Part shown: positions 23,593-31,958 of the stretch, piece after piece
How positions within the stretch are numbered: the stretch's first letter is position 1
Layout of the letters: every line of letters starts with the position of its first letter
From: an uncultured Fusobacterium sp.
Lineage (GTDB): Bacteria; Fusobacteriota; Fusobacteriia; Fusobacteriales; Fusobacteriaceae
Assembly (NCBI GenBank): GCA_900541465.1
Contig: UQJY01000005.1
Span: 1-64,000 of the forward strand
Length of the DNA: 64,000 nt
Direction of reading: 5' to 3'
Translations under genes and position numbers: made by a program
The notes under the pieces: model-generated
Told to the model about the DNA's origin: nothing
The model's input: the letters and a program-made list of their open reading frames with translations, nothing else
The model's database searches: none

Positions 23593-26058
23593 TTATTTTA
23601 ATTCTTTTTTAATTGTATTATAAACTTTTTCTGTAATTTCTTCATAACTCATATCTGAAGGATATATTTTTTCCAGGAATTTAACTTTTACATCTCCCCC
23701 TTTTGGATATTTTGAGCTTGGAGGATATGCTTCATAAGCTCCGTCTAAAACAAAAGGAACTATCGGAATATTTAATTCTTTTGAAAGAATTGCAAAGAAT
23801 TTTTTGAAATTATTAATTTTTCCGTCTCTTGTTCTTGTCCCCTCTGGGAAAATTACAATATTTTTTCCATTTCTAAGAGCTTTTGAAAGCATCTGTAAAG
23901 AGTTTACAAGATTTTTATTGATATCCACGAAAATTATATTTGAGTTTTCACCCATAAATTTCATATAACCTTTTTTGAAGTGTTTTATATCTGCGAAATA
24001 ATATGTTTTATCCAATACTGAATTCGGTACAGCCTGATTTACTATAAATCCATCAAGGAAACTTTGATGGTTTCCAGCAAAAATAACAGGTTCATTCTTT
24101 TCTATATTTTCAAGTCCCTCTTTTTTTACTTTAACAAAGAAAAGAAAAGCAGGTTTTAATATGAATTTTATTATTTTTCCAATTCCATTTGACTTTGGAA
24201 GTTCTCCTTCTGTATCCTTTGAAAGAATTTCTTTCCAATCCATTTTTGTGTCATTCATCATTTCTTTAGAATGTTTTTCCACATATTCAGCTAATTTTTC
24301 AACTGTACAGTGCTCAACAAAAGTCTGTTCATCTATTTTTACACCAAAAGTTCCCTCAATATGTGATAAAAGTTCTACTGTATCAAGAGAATCAAGACCT
24401 AAATCAAGTTCTAAATGTGCATTTGGAATTATCGGCTTATTCTTTATTGATTTTAAGAAAGCTGAAATATTTTTGTATTCTTCTGTTGACGGCTCAACAA
24501 TATTCTGAACTTTTTCTTCTTTTTTATTTATAACATCTTTAAGCATAAATCTTCTGATTTTTCCAATTTTAGTTTTTGGAAGCTCTTCCTGAACAATTTT
24601 TACATCAAGAACTTTTTTATAACTTGCTGCCTGTTTGTTATATTTATCTATAACACCTTTTTTGAAAGTTTCTGTAATATTTGTAATTCCCTCTTCGTGA
24701 AGTTTATAAAAATCTGGATAGATAACCGCTGTAAGCTTGTCCTCATAATCCATTATCGCCATCTCTTTTATAAGGTCAGTATTTGCCATTATCCACTGCT
24801 CTATTTCAATAGGATTTATATTTTTACCATTTGAAAGAACTATCATCTCTTTTTTTCTTCCTGTTACATATAAAAGACCGTTTTTAATTTCTCCCAAGTC
24901 TCCTGTATGGAACCAGCCGTCTTTATCTATAACTTCCGCTGTTGCATCAGGTCTTCCATAATATCCTTTCATTACGTTTCTTCCCTTTGCAAGAATTTCC
25001 CCTTCATCAGCAATTTTTACAGTTACTCCTGTAAGAATTTTTCCTGCACTTCCAGGAACAACTTCATCTGTAGGAGTAAAGCTTATCATTGGAGATGTTT
25101 CTGTAAGACCGTACCCCTCACACACATCTATTCCAAGAGTAAGAAAATCTCTTGAAACCTGAGGGTCAAGTTTTGAACCTCCAGAAACAAAAAATCTTAT
25201 ATTTCCTCCGAAGCCGTCATGAACTTTTTTAAATATTTTTCTGCTGAAATTTTTACTGTTTATTTTTTCTGCAAGTTTAAAAATAAACTTTGTAATTTTT
25301 CCACCGTTTATTTTTTCCATTATTTTTTTGTGAAGCATTTCCCAAAGTTTTGGAACACCAATAATAAATGTAATTTTATATTTTTGAAGAGCTTCAACCA
25401 TTGCCTGTGAAGAAACTTCTTTTAGAAATACTATTGTAGCCCCTTTTCCAAGAGGAACAACCCCTGCTCCAAGAAGAGGGAAAATATGGTGCATTGGAAG
25501 AAGAGCAAGAACTCTGTCTGTTGTTCTGAACATTTTATATTCATCAAGCCCTTCCATGTTTATTAAAATATTATCAAACATAAGCATTACACCTTTTGGA
25601 TTTCCTGTTGTCCCTGAAGTGTAAAGAATAAGAGATACAAAATATTTATCCTCTATCTCTATTGTTAAATCGTCTCCTGTATAATCAACAGGAATATCAT
25701 CAACCACAAGAATTTCTACAGAATTTTCCATTCCTGCAAGCTCTAAACCTTTTGCTGCTGCTTTATAATTTACTCTTGATGTAAAAATATATTTCGGCTT
25801 ACAGTCTTTTATATAATATGTAAGCTCTTCTCCTGAAAATCCGCCGTCAAGGCAGACACAAGTTCCCTGTTTATTCCATATCCCTAAAAAGCTGAATAAA
25901 AGTTCAGGTCTGTTTTCCATAAAAATTATTACTCTGTCTTCTTTTTTTATATTTATTCTTTCGCTGAAACTTTTAGCACTTAAAATAACTTCTTTGTATG
26001 AATATTCCCTGTCATCATAAATTATAGCTGTTTTATTATAATCTTTTACAAATATCAA
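23593..26058 (-). CDS. Acyl-CoA/ACP synthetase - ACP - acyltransferase fusion protein
   Basis: 821 aa with three domains. Residues 1 to about 505 are an AMP-forming acyl ligase (YTSGTTGNPKG, GYGLTETSP, TGDLG). About 530-600 is an acyl-carrier domain with the phosphopantetheine site DLGLDSLDTVEL. About 630-810 is a PlsC-type acyltransferase (NHQSFLDG and FPEGTRTRDG). It would activate a fatty acid, load it on its own carrier domain and transfer it to a lysophospholipid or glycerol phosphate. This is a one-protein salvage route comparable in purpose to E. coli Aas, whose domain order is reversed. The start is TTG at 26058 with AGGAGAG upstream. The promoter carries the putative TetR operator. 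Confidence 0.88.
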   Translation of the reverse strand: MIFVKDYNKTAIIYDDREYSYKEVILSAKSFSERINIKKEDRVIIFMENRPELLFSFLGIWNKQGTCVCLDGGFSGEELTYYIKDCKPKYIFTSRVNYKAAAKGLELAGMENSVEILVVDDIPVDYTGDDLTIEIEDKYFVSLILYTSGTTGNPKGVMLMFDNILINMEGLDEYKMFRTTDRVLALLPMHHIFPLLGAGVVPLGKGATIVFLKEVSSQAMVEALQKYKITFIIGVPKLWEMLHKKIMEKINGGKITKFIFKLAEKINSKNFSRKIFKKVHDGFGGNIRFFVSGGSKLDPQVSRDFLTLGIDVCEGYGLTETSPMISFTPTDEVVPGSAGKILTGVTVKIADEGEILAKGRNVMKGYYGRPDATAEVIDKDGWFHTGDLGEIKNGLLYVTGRKKEMIVLSNGKNINPIEIEQWIMANTDLIKEMAIMDYEDKLTAVIYPDFYKLHEEGITNITETFKKGVIDKYNKQAASYKKVLDVKIVQEELPKTKIGKIRRFMLKDVINKKEEKVQNIVEPSTEEYKNISAFLKSIKNKPIIPNAHLELDLGLDSLDTVELLSHIEGTFGVKIDEQTFVEHCTVEKLAEYVEKHSKEMMNDTKMDWKEILSKDTEGELPKSNGIGKIIKFILKPAFLFFVKVKKEGLENIEKNEPVIFAGNHQSFLDGFIVNQAVPNSVLDKTYYFADIKHFKKGYMKFMGENSNIIFVDINKNLVNSLQMLSKALRNGKNIVIFPEGTRTRDGKINNFKKFFAILSKELNIPIVPFVLDGAYEAYPPSSKYPKGGDVKVKFLEKIYPSDMSYEEITEKVYNTIKKELK

Positions 26059-26085
26059 CCTTTATCTCTCTCCTTTTATAAAAAT

Positions 26086-26099
26086 ATAACATATGTAAT
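26086..26099. promoter_or_regulatory. Putative TetR-type operator of the ligase/acyltransferase gene
   Basis: ATAACATATGTAAT, 13 of 14 matching the fabG operator core. It lies 9 nt downstream of the -10, exactly as at fabG. Confidence 0.6.
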
Positions 26100-26108
26100 T
26101 TTAAAAGA

Positions 26109-26137
26109 ATTATAACACATTTATGAAATACTAACAA
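26109..26137 (-). promoter_or_regulatory. Promoter of the ligase/acyltransferase gene
   Basis: Minus-strand TTGTTA, a 17-bp spacer, then TATAAT (26109-26114). Confidence 0.65.
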
Positions 26138-26229
26138 TGAGTTTATAAAAGATTTTATTGACAAAGTTAACTTTATAATATATCCTTAAATTTAATATTT
26201 ATTTTTTATGGTTTAGGGGGTTTTTATAT

Positions 26230-26535
26230 ATGGGACAAATTTTTTTGTATGTTGCCATCATGTCTTTTGGAGCAATTCTTGCAAAGAAAAAAATGATACC
26301 TCAATCTATTAAAAAAAGATTGGGAACTTTTCAATCTATATCACTTTTTATTCTTTTAGGAACTATGGGATATAAAATAGGTATTGATGACAGCCTTCTT
26401 GCAAATTTTAAAATTATAGGAAAGCAGTCTGTAATATTTGCCCTTTGTACAGCTGGAGGAAGTGTTCTATTTACATATCTTTGTTTTATGGGAATAAAAA
26501 CTCTTTCATCTAAAAATAAAGAGGGGGTAAAATAA
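26230..26535 (+). CDS. lysO: Lysine exporter LysO, N-terminal part (split gene)
   Basis: 101 aa with three hydrophobic segments, matching the N-terminal DUF340 half of LysO, the lysine exporter (YbjE in E. coli). Its TAA is followed at once by the ATG of the second half. The two halves are in different frames, with their own starts and a GAGGGGG site at the junction. This looks like a stable two-subunit arrangement, not a fresh frameshift. Exports excess lysine from peptide use. Confidence 0.75.
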   Translation: MGQIFLYVAIMSFGAILAKKKMIPQSIKKRLGTFQSISLFILLGTMGYKIGIDDSLLANFKIIGKQSVIFALCTAGGSVLFTYLCFMGIKTLSSKNKEGVK

Positions 26536-27138
26536 ATGTTTGGAATTACTGTGGCAATAATAGCTGGAGTTATTTCTGGCTTCTTTTTCAGAAATGATTT
26601 TTTAATTTTAAATTCAGATAAAATTGTTAGTCTTGGTTTATGTCTGCTTTTATTTTTTGTGGGAATGGATATTGGAGACAGCGGAGATATTTTTCCTAAA
26701 CTTAAAAAATTTGGAAAAAAAATTTGGTTTCTTCCAATGAGCACAATTGCAGGTTCTCTTCTTGGAGGATATATTGGTTCTATGTTTACTACTCTTACAA
26801 TGGGGCAGGGAATAGCTGTAAGTGCCGGGCTTGGCTGGTATTCACTTTCTGCTATTGAACTTTCAAAAATAAGTGCAGAGCTTGGAAGCCTTGCTTTTCT
26901 TACAAATGTATTAAGAGAACTCATTGCTATTTTTTCAGTTCCTTTTATTGCAAAATATATAGGTTCTTTGGAATCTGTTTCTGTTGCAGGGGCAACTGCT
27001 ATGGATACACTTCTTCCAATAATTAACAAAAATAATTCTGCTGATATTTCAATTGTGGCATTTTTTTCCGGAATAGTTCTTACAACTGCTGTTCCATTTT
27101 TAGTGACAATGTGTATTTCTATTTTTAACTTAATGTAA
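26536..27138 (+). CDS. lysO: Lysine exporter LysO, C-terminal part (split gene)
   Basis: 200 aa, mostly membrane. The family core is visible: FFVGMDIGDSGD, GLGWYSLSAIELSK, LAFLTNVLRELIA and ATAMDTLLPII. These carry the conserved polar residues of LysO. It must act together with the 101-aa protein just upstream. A bidirectional terminator follows. Confidence 0.85.
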   Translation: MFGITVAIIAGVISGFFFRNDFLILNSDKIVSLGLCLLLFFVGMDIGDSGDIFPKLKKFGKKIWFLPMSTIAGSLLGGYIGSMFTTLTMGQGIAVSAGLGWYSLSAIELSKISAELGSLAFLTNVLRELIAIFSVPFIAKYIGSLESVSVAGATAMDTLLPIINKNNSADISIVAFFSGIVLTTAVPFLVTMCISIFNLM

Positions 27139-27146
27139 AATTATAA

Positions 27147-27183
27147 AAACCGAGAATTTTTTATCAAGTTTCTCGGTTTTTTT
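27147..27183. terminator. Bidirectional terminator
   Basis: AAAACCGAGAA pairs with TTCTCGGTTTT, with T runs on both strands. It serves lysO and the convergent reductase gene. Confidence 0.85.
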
Positions 27184-27215
27184 ATATTTATATTACTTAT
27201 ATACAGATTTATAAA

Positions 27216-28139
27216 TTATTTTTTATTATTCATTAAAATATATTTTATAACTTCCATTCCAGCTATTGTCCCGTCGCTTACAGCTGTTGTAACCTGTCTT
27301 ATTTTTCTGCTTCTTACATCTCCGGCAGCAAAAATTCCCTCAGTTCTTGTTGCCATATTTTCATCTGTAATTATATATCCCTCTTCATCAAGATCAGCAG
27401 CTTCTCCATAAAGTTCTGAAAGATTTTTTGTTCCAAGATACATAAAAGCATATTGCACAGGATATTCTTTTATCTTTTCTCCAACTTTTACAACTGCAAA
27501 ATCAAGATATTCACTTCCTTTTAATTCTTGAAGCTCTGCATTTGTTATTATTTTTACTTTTTCATTTTCTGAAAGAACGTTAAATAAATCCTCTCTGCAT
27601 TGAAGCTTTTCATCTTTTGTAAATATTAAAATTTCTTTTGAATATTTTGTAAGGAAAAGAGCTTCCTCTGCAACTTCATCTCCCTGACCAAAAAGAGAAA
27701 CAGTCATATTTCTTGTAAATGCTCCGTCACAAGTTGCACAATATGAAACACCTCTTCCAAGAAATTCTTTTTCACCGGCTATTTTTTTACCGCCAAATTT
27801 TCCTGTTCCCGTTGCAATTATAACAGCTTTTCCTTTTACATTTATTTTGTCAGTTTTAACTATTTTAGGATTTGAATAAATATCTATTCCTAAAAATGTG
27901 GCATTTAAAAATTCTGTTTTAAATTTCAATGCCTGTTTTTTCATTTCAAGCTGAAGACCTTTTCCGCTTATTCCCACAGGAAATCCAGGATAATTTTCTA
28001 TAAGGTGGGCCATATAAAGACTTCCCACATTTTCTTTTTCAATTACAAGAACTGAAAGATTTGATCTTCCAGCATAAATTGCAGAAGTAAGACCTGCAGG
28101 TCCTCCTCCGATTATCACTAAATCATATATTTTTTCCAT
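27216..28139 (-). CDS. Thioredoxin-reductase-like FAD oxidoreductase
   Basis: 307 aa with the TrxB fold: FAD motif GGGPAGLTSAIYAGR (about residues 12-26), redox pair CATC in SYCATCDGAF, NAD(P) motif FGQGDEVAEEA, and C-terminal FAAGDVRS. A CxxC disulfide flavoprotein that would reduce thioredoxin or a related small thiol protein. The NAD(P) loop has GQGDEVAEE in place of the usual GGGDSAVEE, so cofactor choice may differ. No selenocysteine codon is present. AAGGAGG precedes the ATG. It follows the MBL gene, 28 nt away. Confidence 0.85.
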   Translation of the reverse strand: MEKIYDLVIIGGGPAGLTSAIYAGRSNLSVLVIEKENVGSLYMAHLIENYPGFPVGISGKGLQLEMKKQALKFKTEFLNATFLGIDIYSNPKIVKTDKINVKGKAVIIATGTGKFGGKKIAGEKEFLGRGVSYCATCDGAFTRNMTVSLFGQGDEVAEEALFLTKYSKEILIFTKDEKLQCREDLFNVLSENEKVKIITNAELQELKGSEYLDFAVVKVGEKIKEYPVQYAFMYLGTKNLSELYGEAADLDEEGYIITDENMATRTEGIFAAGDVRSRKIRQVTTAVSDGTIAGMEVIKYILMNNKK

Positions 28140-28167
28140 TTAAAAATCCTCCTTAATTGTCAAAAAA

Positions 28168-28794
28168 TTAGATAAGACCTTGAGAACTTAAAAATCTTTT
28201 TTCATCTCCTATTGTTGTAACTTCCATATGTCCGTTATATACTTTTACATCTTCCGGAAGTCTTGCACAAAGTTTTGCAAGACTCTTAAAAAGTTCTCTT
28301 CCATTTCCTGTAGGAAGGTCAGATCTTCCAAAACTATTTTTAAACATCGTATCCCCTGAAATTAAAATTTTATTTTCTTTATTATAGAAACATTTTGAAC
28401 CTATTGTATGACCAGGAGTATCAATAACTGTAAATTCTCCAACTCTGTCTCCCTCTCTTACAGTTTTAAATCCTCCCTCATATTTAAATTCTCTTCCTAT
28501 TATATATGGAGCTAAATTTAAATTATTGTTGTAAAGAAAATCTCTGTCTTCTTCACCAATATAAACTTTAGCTTCCGGAAAATTTGCTTTCATTTTGTTA
28601 AGACCGCAGATATGATCTCCATGCCCATGAGTTAAAACTATATATTTTAAATCTAATCCATTTTCTTTTATAAAATCAAAAACTTTTTCAAGACTTTCTC
28701 CCTCACAGTCAAAGAAATATGCTTCCTTATTATCATTCCATACAAGAAAACCATTTGTCTGAAAAGGGCCTGTATAAAATCTTTTTATTTCCAT
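28168..28794 (-). CDS. MBL-fold metallohydrolase (glyoxalase II-like)
   Basis: 208 aa. Metal motif THGHGDH (about residues 55-61), then DTPGHTIGS, SGDTMF and a C-terminal NGHMEVT. Same family as hydroxyacylglutathione hydrolase and persulfide dioxygenase relatives; in anaerobes usually a small thioester or phosphodiester hydrolase. AGGAGG precedes the ATG. Probably in one transcript with the downstream reductase gene. Confidence 0.85.
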   Translation of the reverse strand: MEIKRFYTGPFQTNGFLVWNDNKEAYFFDCEGESLEKVFDFIKENGLDLKYIVLTHGHGDHICGLNKMKANFPEAKVYIGEEDRDFLYNNNLNLAPYIIGREFKYEGGFKTVREGDRVGEFTVIDTPGHTIGSKCFYNKENKILISGDTMFKNSFGRSDLPTGNGRELFKSLAKLCARLPEDVKVYNGHMEVTTIGDEKRFLSSQGLI

Positions 28795-28940
28795 TTTTTA
28801 AAAACCTCCTATTTTAGTCTCTTATTTATAAATTAACATTTTTTATCAAAAAAATAAAGTATTATTATTGTGATTTCTTTAAAAAATGTGATAAAATTAT
28901 TTTTGACAGATAATTTATATTAATTTTGAGGAGGAGAACT

Positions 28941-29405
28941 GTGAATATAGTTTTATTTGAACCTGAAATTCCTTACAACACAGGAAACATTGGACGTTCT
29001 TGTGTTCTTACAAATACAAAGCTTCATCTTATAAAACCTCTTGGTTTTTCAATAGACGAAAAAGAAGTGAGAAGAGCAGGGCTTGATTACTGGCATCTTG
29101 TTGACCTTACTGTGTGGGAAAGTTTTGAGGATTTTGTAAAAGGAAATCCAAATGGAAACTTTTATTTTGCCACAACAAAATGTAAAAACAGATATTCTGA
29201 TGTAAAATATGAGGAGAATGATTTTATTATTTTCGGACCTGAATCAAGAGGGCTTCCAAAAGAAATTCTTGAAAAATATGCTGACAGATGTATAACTATT
29301 CCAATGATTCCAATGGGACGTTCACTTAATCTTTCAAACTCTGCTGCAATAATTTTATATGAAGCTCTCAGACAGACAGGTTTTCATTTTGCAGATGAAA
29401 AATAA
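28941..29405 (+). CDS. trmL: tRNA (cytidine(34)-2'-O)-methyltransferase
   Basis: SPOUT methyltransferase that 2'-O-methylates the wobble base of Leu tRNAs. 154 aa. Motifs: FEPEIPYNTGNIGRSC (about residues 6-21), FGPESRGLP and IPMIPMGRSLNLSNSAA, forming the SAM-binding knot. An upstream TTG opens the frame at 28926, but GAGGAGG lies there as the ribosome site, so GTG at 28941 is the real start. Confidence 0.92.
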   Translation: MNIVLFEPEIPYNTGNIGRSCVLTNTKLHLIKPLGFSIDEKEVRRAGLDYWHLVDLTVWESFEDFVKGNPNGNFYFATTKCKNRYSDVKYEENDFIIFGPESRGLPKEILEKYADRCITIPMIPMGRSLNLSNSAAIILYEALRQTGFHFADEK

Positions 29406-29428
29406 AAAAATGATATAGAAATTTTTAA

Positions 29429-29465
29429 CAGGAAATAAAAAATTTTATTTCCTGTTTTTTATTTT
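29429..29465 (+). terminator. trmL terminator
   Basis: CAGGAAATAAA pairs with TTTATTTCCTG, followed by T6ATTTT. Confidence 0.8.
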
Positions 29466-29536
29466 GTAAAATACTTTTTTAATTCATATTTTATTAATTT
29501 TTTTTATAAAGTTTTGTATTCTTAAAAAAATTTTTC

Positions 29537-29565
29537 TTGCAAAATTAAAAAACAAGTGTTATATT
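29537..29565 (+). promoter_or_regulatory. fadL-like gene promoter
   Basis: TTGCAA (29537-29542), a 17-bp spacer, then TATATT (29560-29565). Confidence 0.55.
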
Positions 29566-29577
29566 ACTACTGTTATA

Positions 29578-29591
29578 AATACGTGTGTAAT
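29578..29591. promoter_or_regulatory. Putative weak TetR-type operator of fadL
   Basis: AATACGTGTGTAAT, 11 of 14 matching the fabG operator core, 12 nt after the -10. It is the weakest of the set. Confidence 0.4.
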
Positions 29592-29623
29592 TTTATTTTT
29601 TATTTGGGAGGAATTTTAATAAG

Positions 29624-31018
29624 ATGAATTTAAAAAAATTTGGATTAACTGCACTTTTTGCTGTTCTTGGAACTTCAGCATTTGGAGCATCAATAGACCA
29701 TATTCAAAACTATACAGCTGAATACAATGCAAACATGGCTCAACAGGCTGCTATAAGCCCTACTACTTCTGCATATTATAACCCTGCAGGAATTATGAGA
29801 CTTGAAAACGGAACTTATTTTACAGGGGGAGTTCAAGTTGCATTTGGTAAAGAAACAATGAAATATCGTACAAAAGCTGGAGACGGAGGGGATTATTCTG
29901 CTGATTTATTAGCTCCTATTCCAAACTTTGCTATGATTAAAAAACAAGATGACAGAGCTTTCTTCTGGACATTCGGCGGAATTGCCGGTGGAGGAGACCT
30001 TAAATATGAAGATGGATTTGCAGGATTAAAAGTATTGGAAGATGCTTTATCTGTTGCTGGAGCAAAAGATAAAGGTTCTTGGGCAGAGGGAGAAAATATG
30101 TATGCTCAGACTACAATAGGTACAGCTTGGAATATTAATGATAAATTATCTATGTCAGTTGCAGGTAGAGTGGTTTACGGATGGAGAAATCTTAAAGCTG
30201 AATTAAATGCTGACTTAGAAACTGTTTCAAAATTAGTTGAGGGAAAGACACAAGGACAAGTAAAAAATGCTGGCAAACTTTATGCTGATATTGATTCAGA
30301 AAGAACTGCATGGGGATTTGGAGGACAGATTGGTTTAAACTATGCAGCAAATGATACATGGAATTTTGCAATGAGATATGATACAAAAGTAAAATTAGAA
30401 TTTGAAGCTGATTCAAAAGAAACTTATATCAATAACCCATATTTAACACAAATTGGTAATCCTTTATTGGGTAGCCTTAATGGACTTGGTTTTAATGCTT
30501 TCTTTCCTCAATATAAAGATGGAGCTAAACATAGAAGAGATTTACCAGCTGTATTAGCACTTGGAGCTTCTCAAAAAATTACAGACAGATGGACAATGTT
30601 CTATGGAGCAAACTATTACTTTAATGAATCAGCAAAAATTGATAAAGATGTTGTTTATAAAAATGTTGTTACCAAAGAAATAGAAACAGGACTTGAATAT
30701 GATAACGGATGGGAAATTTCTGTTGGTACAGAATATTGGTTAAACAACAAATGGGCAGTTCTTGGTGGAGTTAACTATGCTGATACAGGAGCACCAAAAG
30801 ATTCTTATTCAGATGTTGAATTTGCTCTTAACTCTTTCTTAGTTGGAATGGGAGTTAAATACAGACCAGATGAAGATACTGAATGGGTTGTATCAACAAG
30901 CCACTATTTCTATGAATCAACAGATGGAAACTTTGCTGAAAAATATCCTGGAGCAAATTCTCAAAGATATGATAAAAATATTTCTTCAATCGGGTTCAGC
31001 TATACTAAAAAATTCTAG
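29624..31018 (+). CDS. OmpP1/FadL family outer-membrane protein
   Basis: 464 aa. A signal peptide with cleavage near SAFG-ASID (about residue 22) is followed by the FadL hatch region with TSAYYNPAGIMRLENGTYFTGG. A series of amphipathic beta strands ends in FSYTKKF with a terminal Phe, the outer-membrane sorting signal. The family takes up long-chain fatty acids and other hydrophobic compounds. It shows the host has an outer membrane. GGGAGG precedes the ATG. No terminator before the TetR gene 56 nt downstream, so the two are likely co-transcribed. Confidence 0.9.
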   Translation: MNLKKFGLTALFAVLGTSAFGASIDHIQNYTAEYNANMAQQAAISPTTSAYYNPAGIMRLENGTYFTGGVQVAFGKETMKYRTKAGDGGDYSADLLAPIPNFAMIKKQDDRAFFWTFGGIAGGGDLKYEDGFAGLKVLEDALSVAGAKDKGSWAEGENMYAQTTIGTAWNINDKLSMSVAGRVVYGWRNLKAELNADLETVSKLVEGKTQGQVKNAGKLYADIDSERTAWGFGGQIGLNYAANDTWNFAMRYDTKVKLEFEADSKETYINNPYLTQIGNPLLGSLNGLGFNAFFPQYKDGAKHRRDLPAVLALGASQKITDRWTMFYGANYYFNESAKIDKDVVYKNVVTKEIETGLEYDNGWEISVGTEYWLNNKWAVLGGVNYADTGAPKDSYSDVEFALNSFLVGMGVKYRPDEDTEWVVSTSHYFYESTDGNFAEKYPGANSQRYDKNISSIGFSYTKKF

Positions 31019-31074
31019 AAATTTGTGCTATAATAAGTTGATTATTTTTTAACATAGATATGGAGGTAAACTTT

Positions 31075-31659
31075 ATGCCTAAAAAAGCAGTTTTTTCAAA
31101 AAAGCAGATTTTTGACACTGCATTTGCTCTTTTTGAATCCAAAGGTTTGGAAGCTATTACTGCAAGAAACTTGGGAAAAGCACTTTCTTCTTCCCCAGCA
31201 CCTATATATGCTCATTATAGCTCTATAACAGAATTAAAAAACGAACTTATATCTGTTGCAAAAGACAGATTTCTTGAATATTTAAAAAATCCTGTAACAG
31301 ATAAAATTTATCTTAATATAGGAATTGGTATCTGTACTTTTGCAAAAGAAAACAAACAGCTTTTCGTTTCTATCTTTTTAAGAGAACAATCTTTCTCTGA
31401 TCTTATAAGAGAATTTAGAGATGTTATAAAAATAGAAATGGATAAAGATGACAGATTCAGCAATCTTTCAGTTGAATTTAAAGATATGCTGTTCTTTGAC
31501 TGCTGGACTTATGCACATGGTTTATCAACTCTTATTGCCACAGGATTTTTCCCTGCTGATAAAGAGCCTGACAATGAATATATAAAAGAAAGACTTATGC
31601 AGGGAGCTGCAACAATGCTTTATAAAAGACTTGAAGATTATAACAGAAACCAAAAATAA
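31075..31659 (+). CDS. TetR/AcrR family regulator, probable lipid-regulon repressor
   Basis: 194 aa. The N-terminal helix-turn-helix is visible in IFDTAFALFESKGLEAITARN with LSSSPAPIYAHYSS (up to about residue 50). The C-terminal ligand domain has no recognised specificity. An upstream in-frame ATG at 31060 lies before the GGAGG site, so 31075 is the start. It sits between fadL and a FabK-like gene. Near-identical palindromes occur at the promoters of both, and also at fabG and the acyl-ligase gene. I infer it represses these and responds to an acyl compound. Confidence 0.85.
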   Translation: MPKKAVFSKKQIFDTAFALFESKGLEAITARNLGKALSSSPAPIYAHYSSITELKNELISVAKDRFLEYLKNPVTDKIYLNIGIGICTFAKENKQLFVSIFLREQSFSDLIREFRDVIKIEMDKDDRFSNLSVEFKDMLFFDCWTYAHGLSTLIATGFFPADKEPDNEYIKERLMQGAATMLYKRLEDYNRNQK

Positions 31660-31667
31660 TAAATCAA

Positions 31668-31706
31668 ACTGTGTTTGTAAAATATTTATAGGCACAGTTT
31701 TTTATT
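31668..31706 (+). terminator. TetR gene terminator
   Basis: AACTGTG pairs with CACAGTT, followed by T6ATTTT. 31707-31876 is AT-rich and shows nothing else. Confidence 0.65.
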
Positions 31707-31876
31707 TTAAAAATAACATTTTTTTCATAACAAATTTTTATTTTTTCTTCTTTCTTTTCTATTTATTTTCTAAAATTTTCAAAAAAATTTCTGTTTTTTT
31801 ATTTTTATTTTCCAGCTTTAACTTTTATACTTTAAATCTGTCAAAATAAAAATTTTTAAACTTCTCCGTAATTTAA

Positions 31877-31890
31877 AAAACATATGTGAT
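31877..31890. promoter_or_regulatory. Putative distal TetR-type operator
   Basis: AAAACATATGTGAT, 11 of 14 matching the operator core, centred 47 bp upstream of the main site of the FabK-like gene. Confidence 0.4.
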
Positions 31891-31920
31891 TTTATTCTTT
31901 TTTTTATTTTATAACAATGT

Positions 31921-31937
31921 TATAATACATATGTAAT
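31921..31937 (+). promoter_or_regulatory. -10 and overlapping TetR-type operator of the FabK-like gene
   Basis: TATAAT (31921-31926) overlaps AATACATATGTAAT (31924-31937), 13 of 14 matching the fabG operator core. No good -35 is visible. Confidence 0.55.
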
Positions 31938-31958
31938 TTAAATTTGGGAGGTTTTTTA

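Noticed and set aside
26230..27138. lysO as a frameshifted pseudogene
   Set aside because: Each half has its own start and ribosome site and conserved motifs are intact, so a two-gene form is more likely.
27216..28139. Selenoprotein candidate because of tRNA-Sec and redox motif
   Set aside because: The redox pair is CATC, coded by ordinary Cys codons, and the frame has no in-frame TGA.
31631..31849. Phe-rich ORF after the TetR gene
   Set aside because: It covers the TetR terminator and AT-rich non-coding DNA and has no ribosome site.
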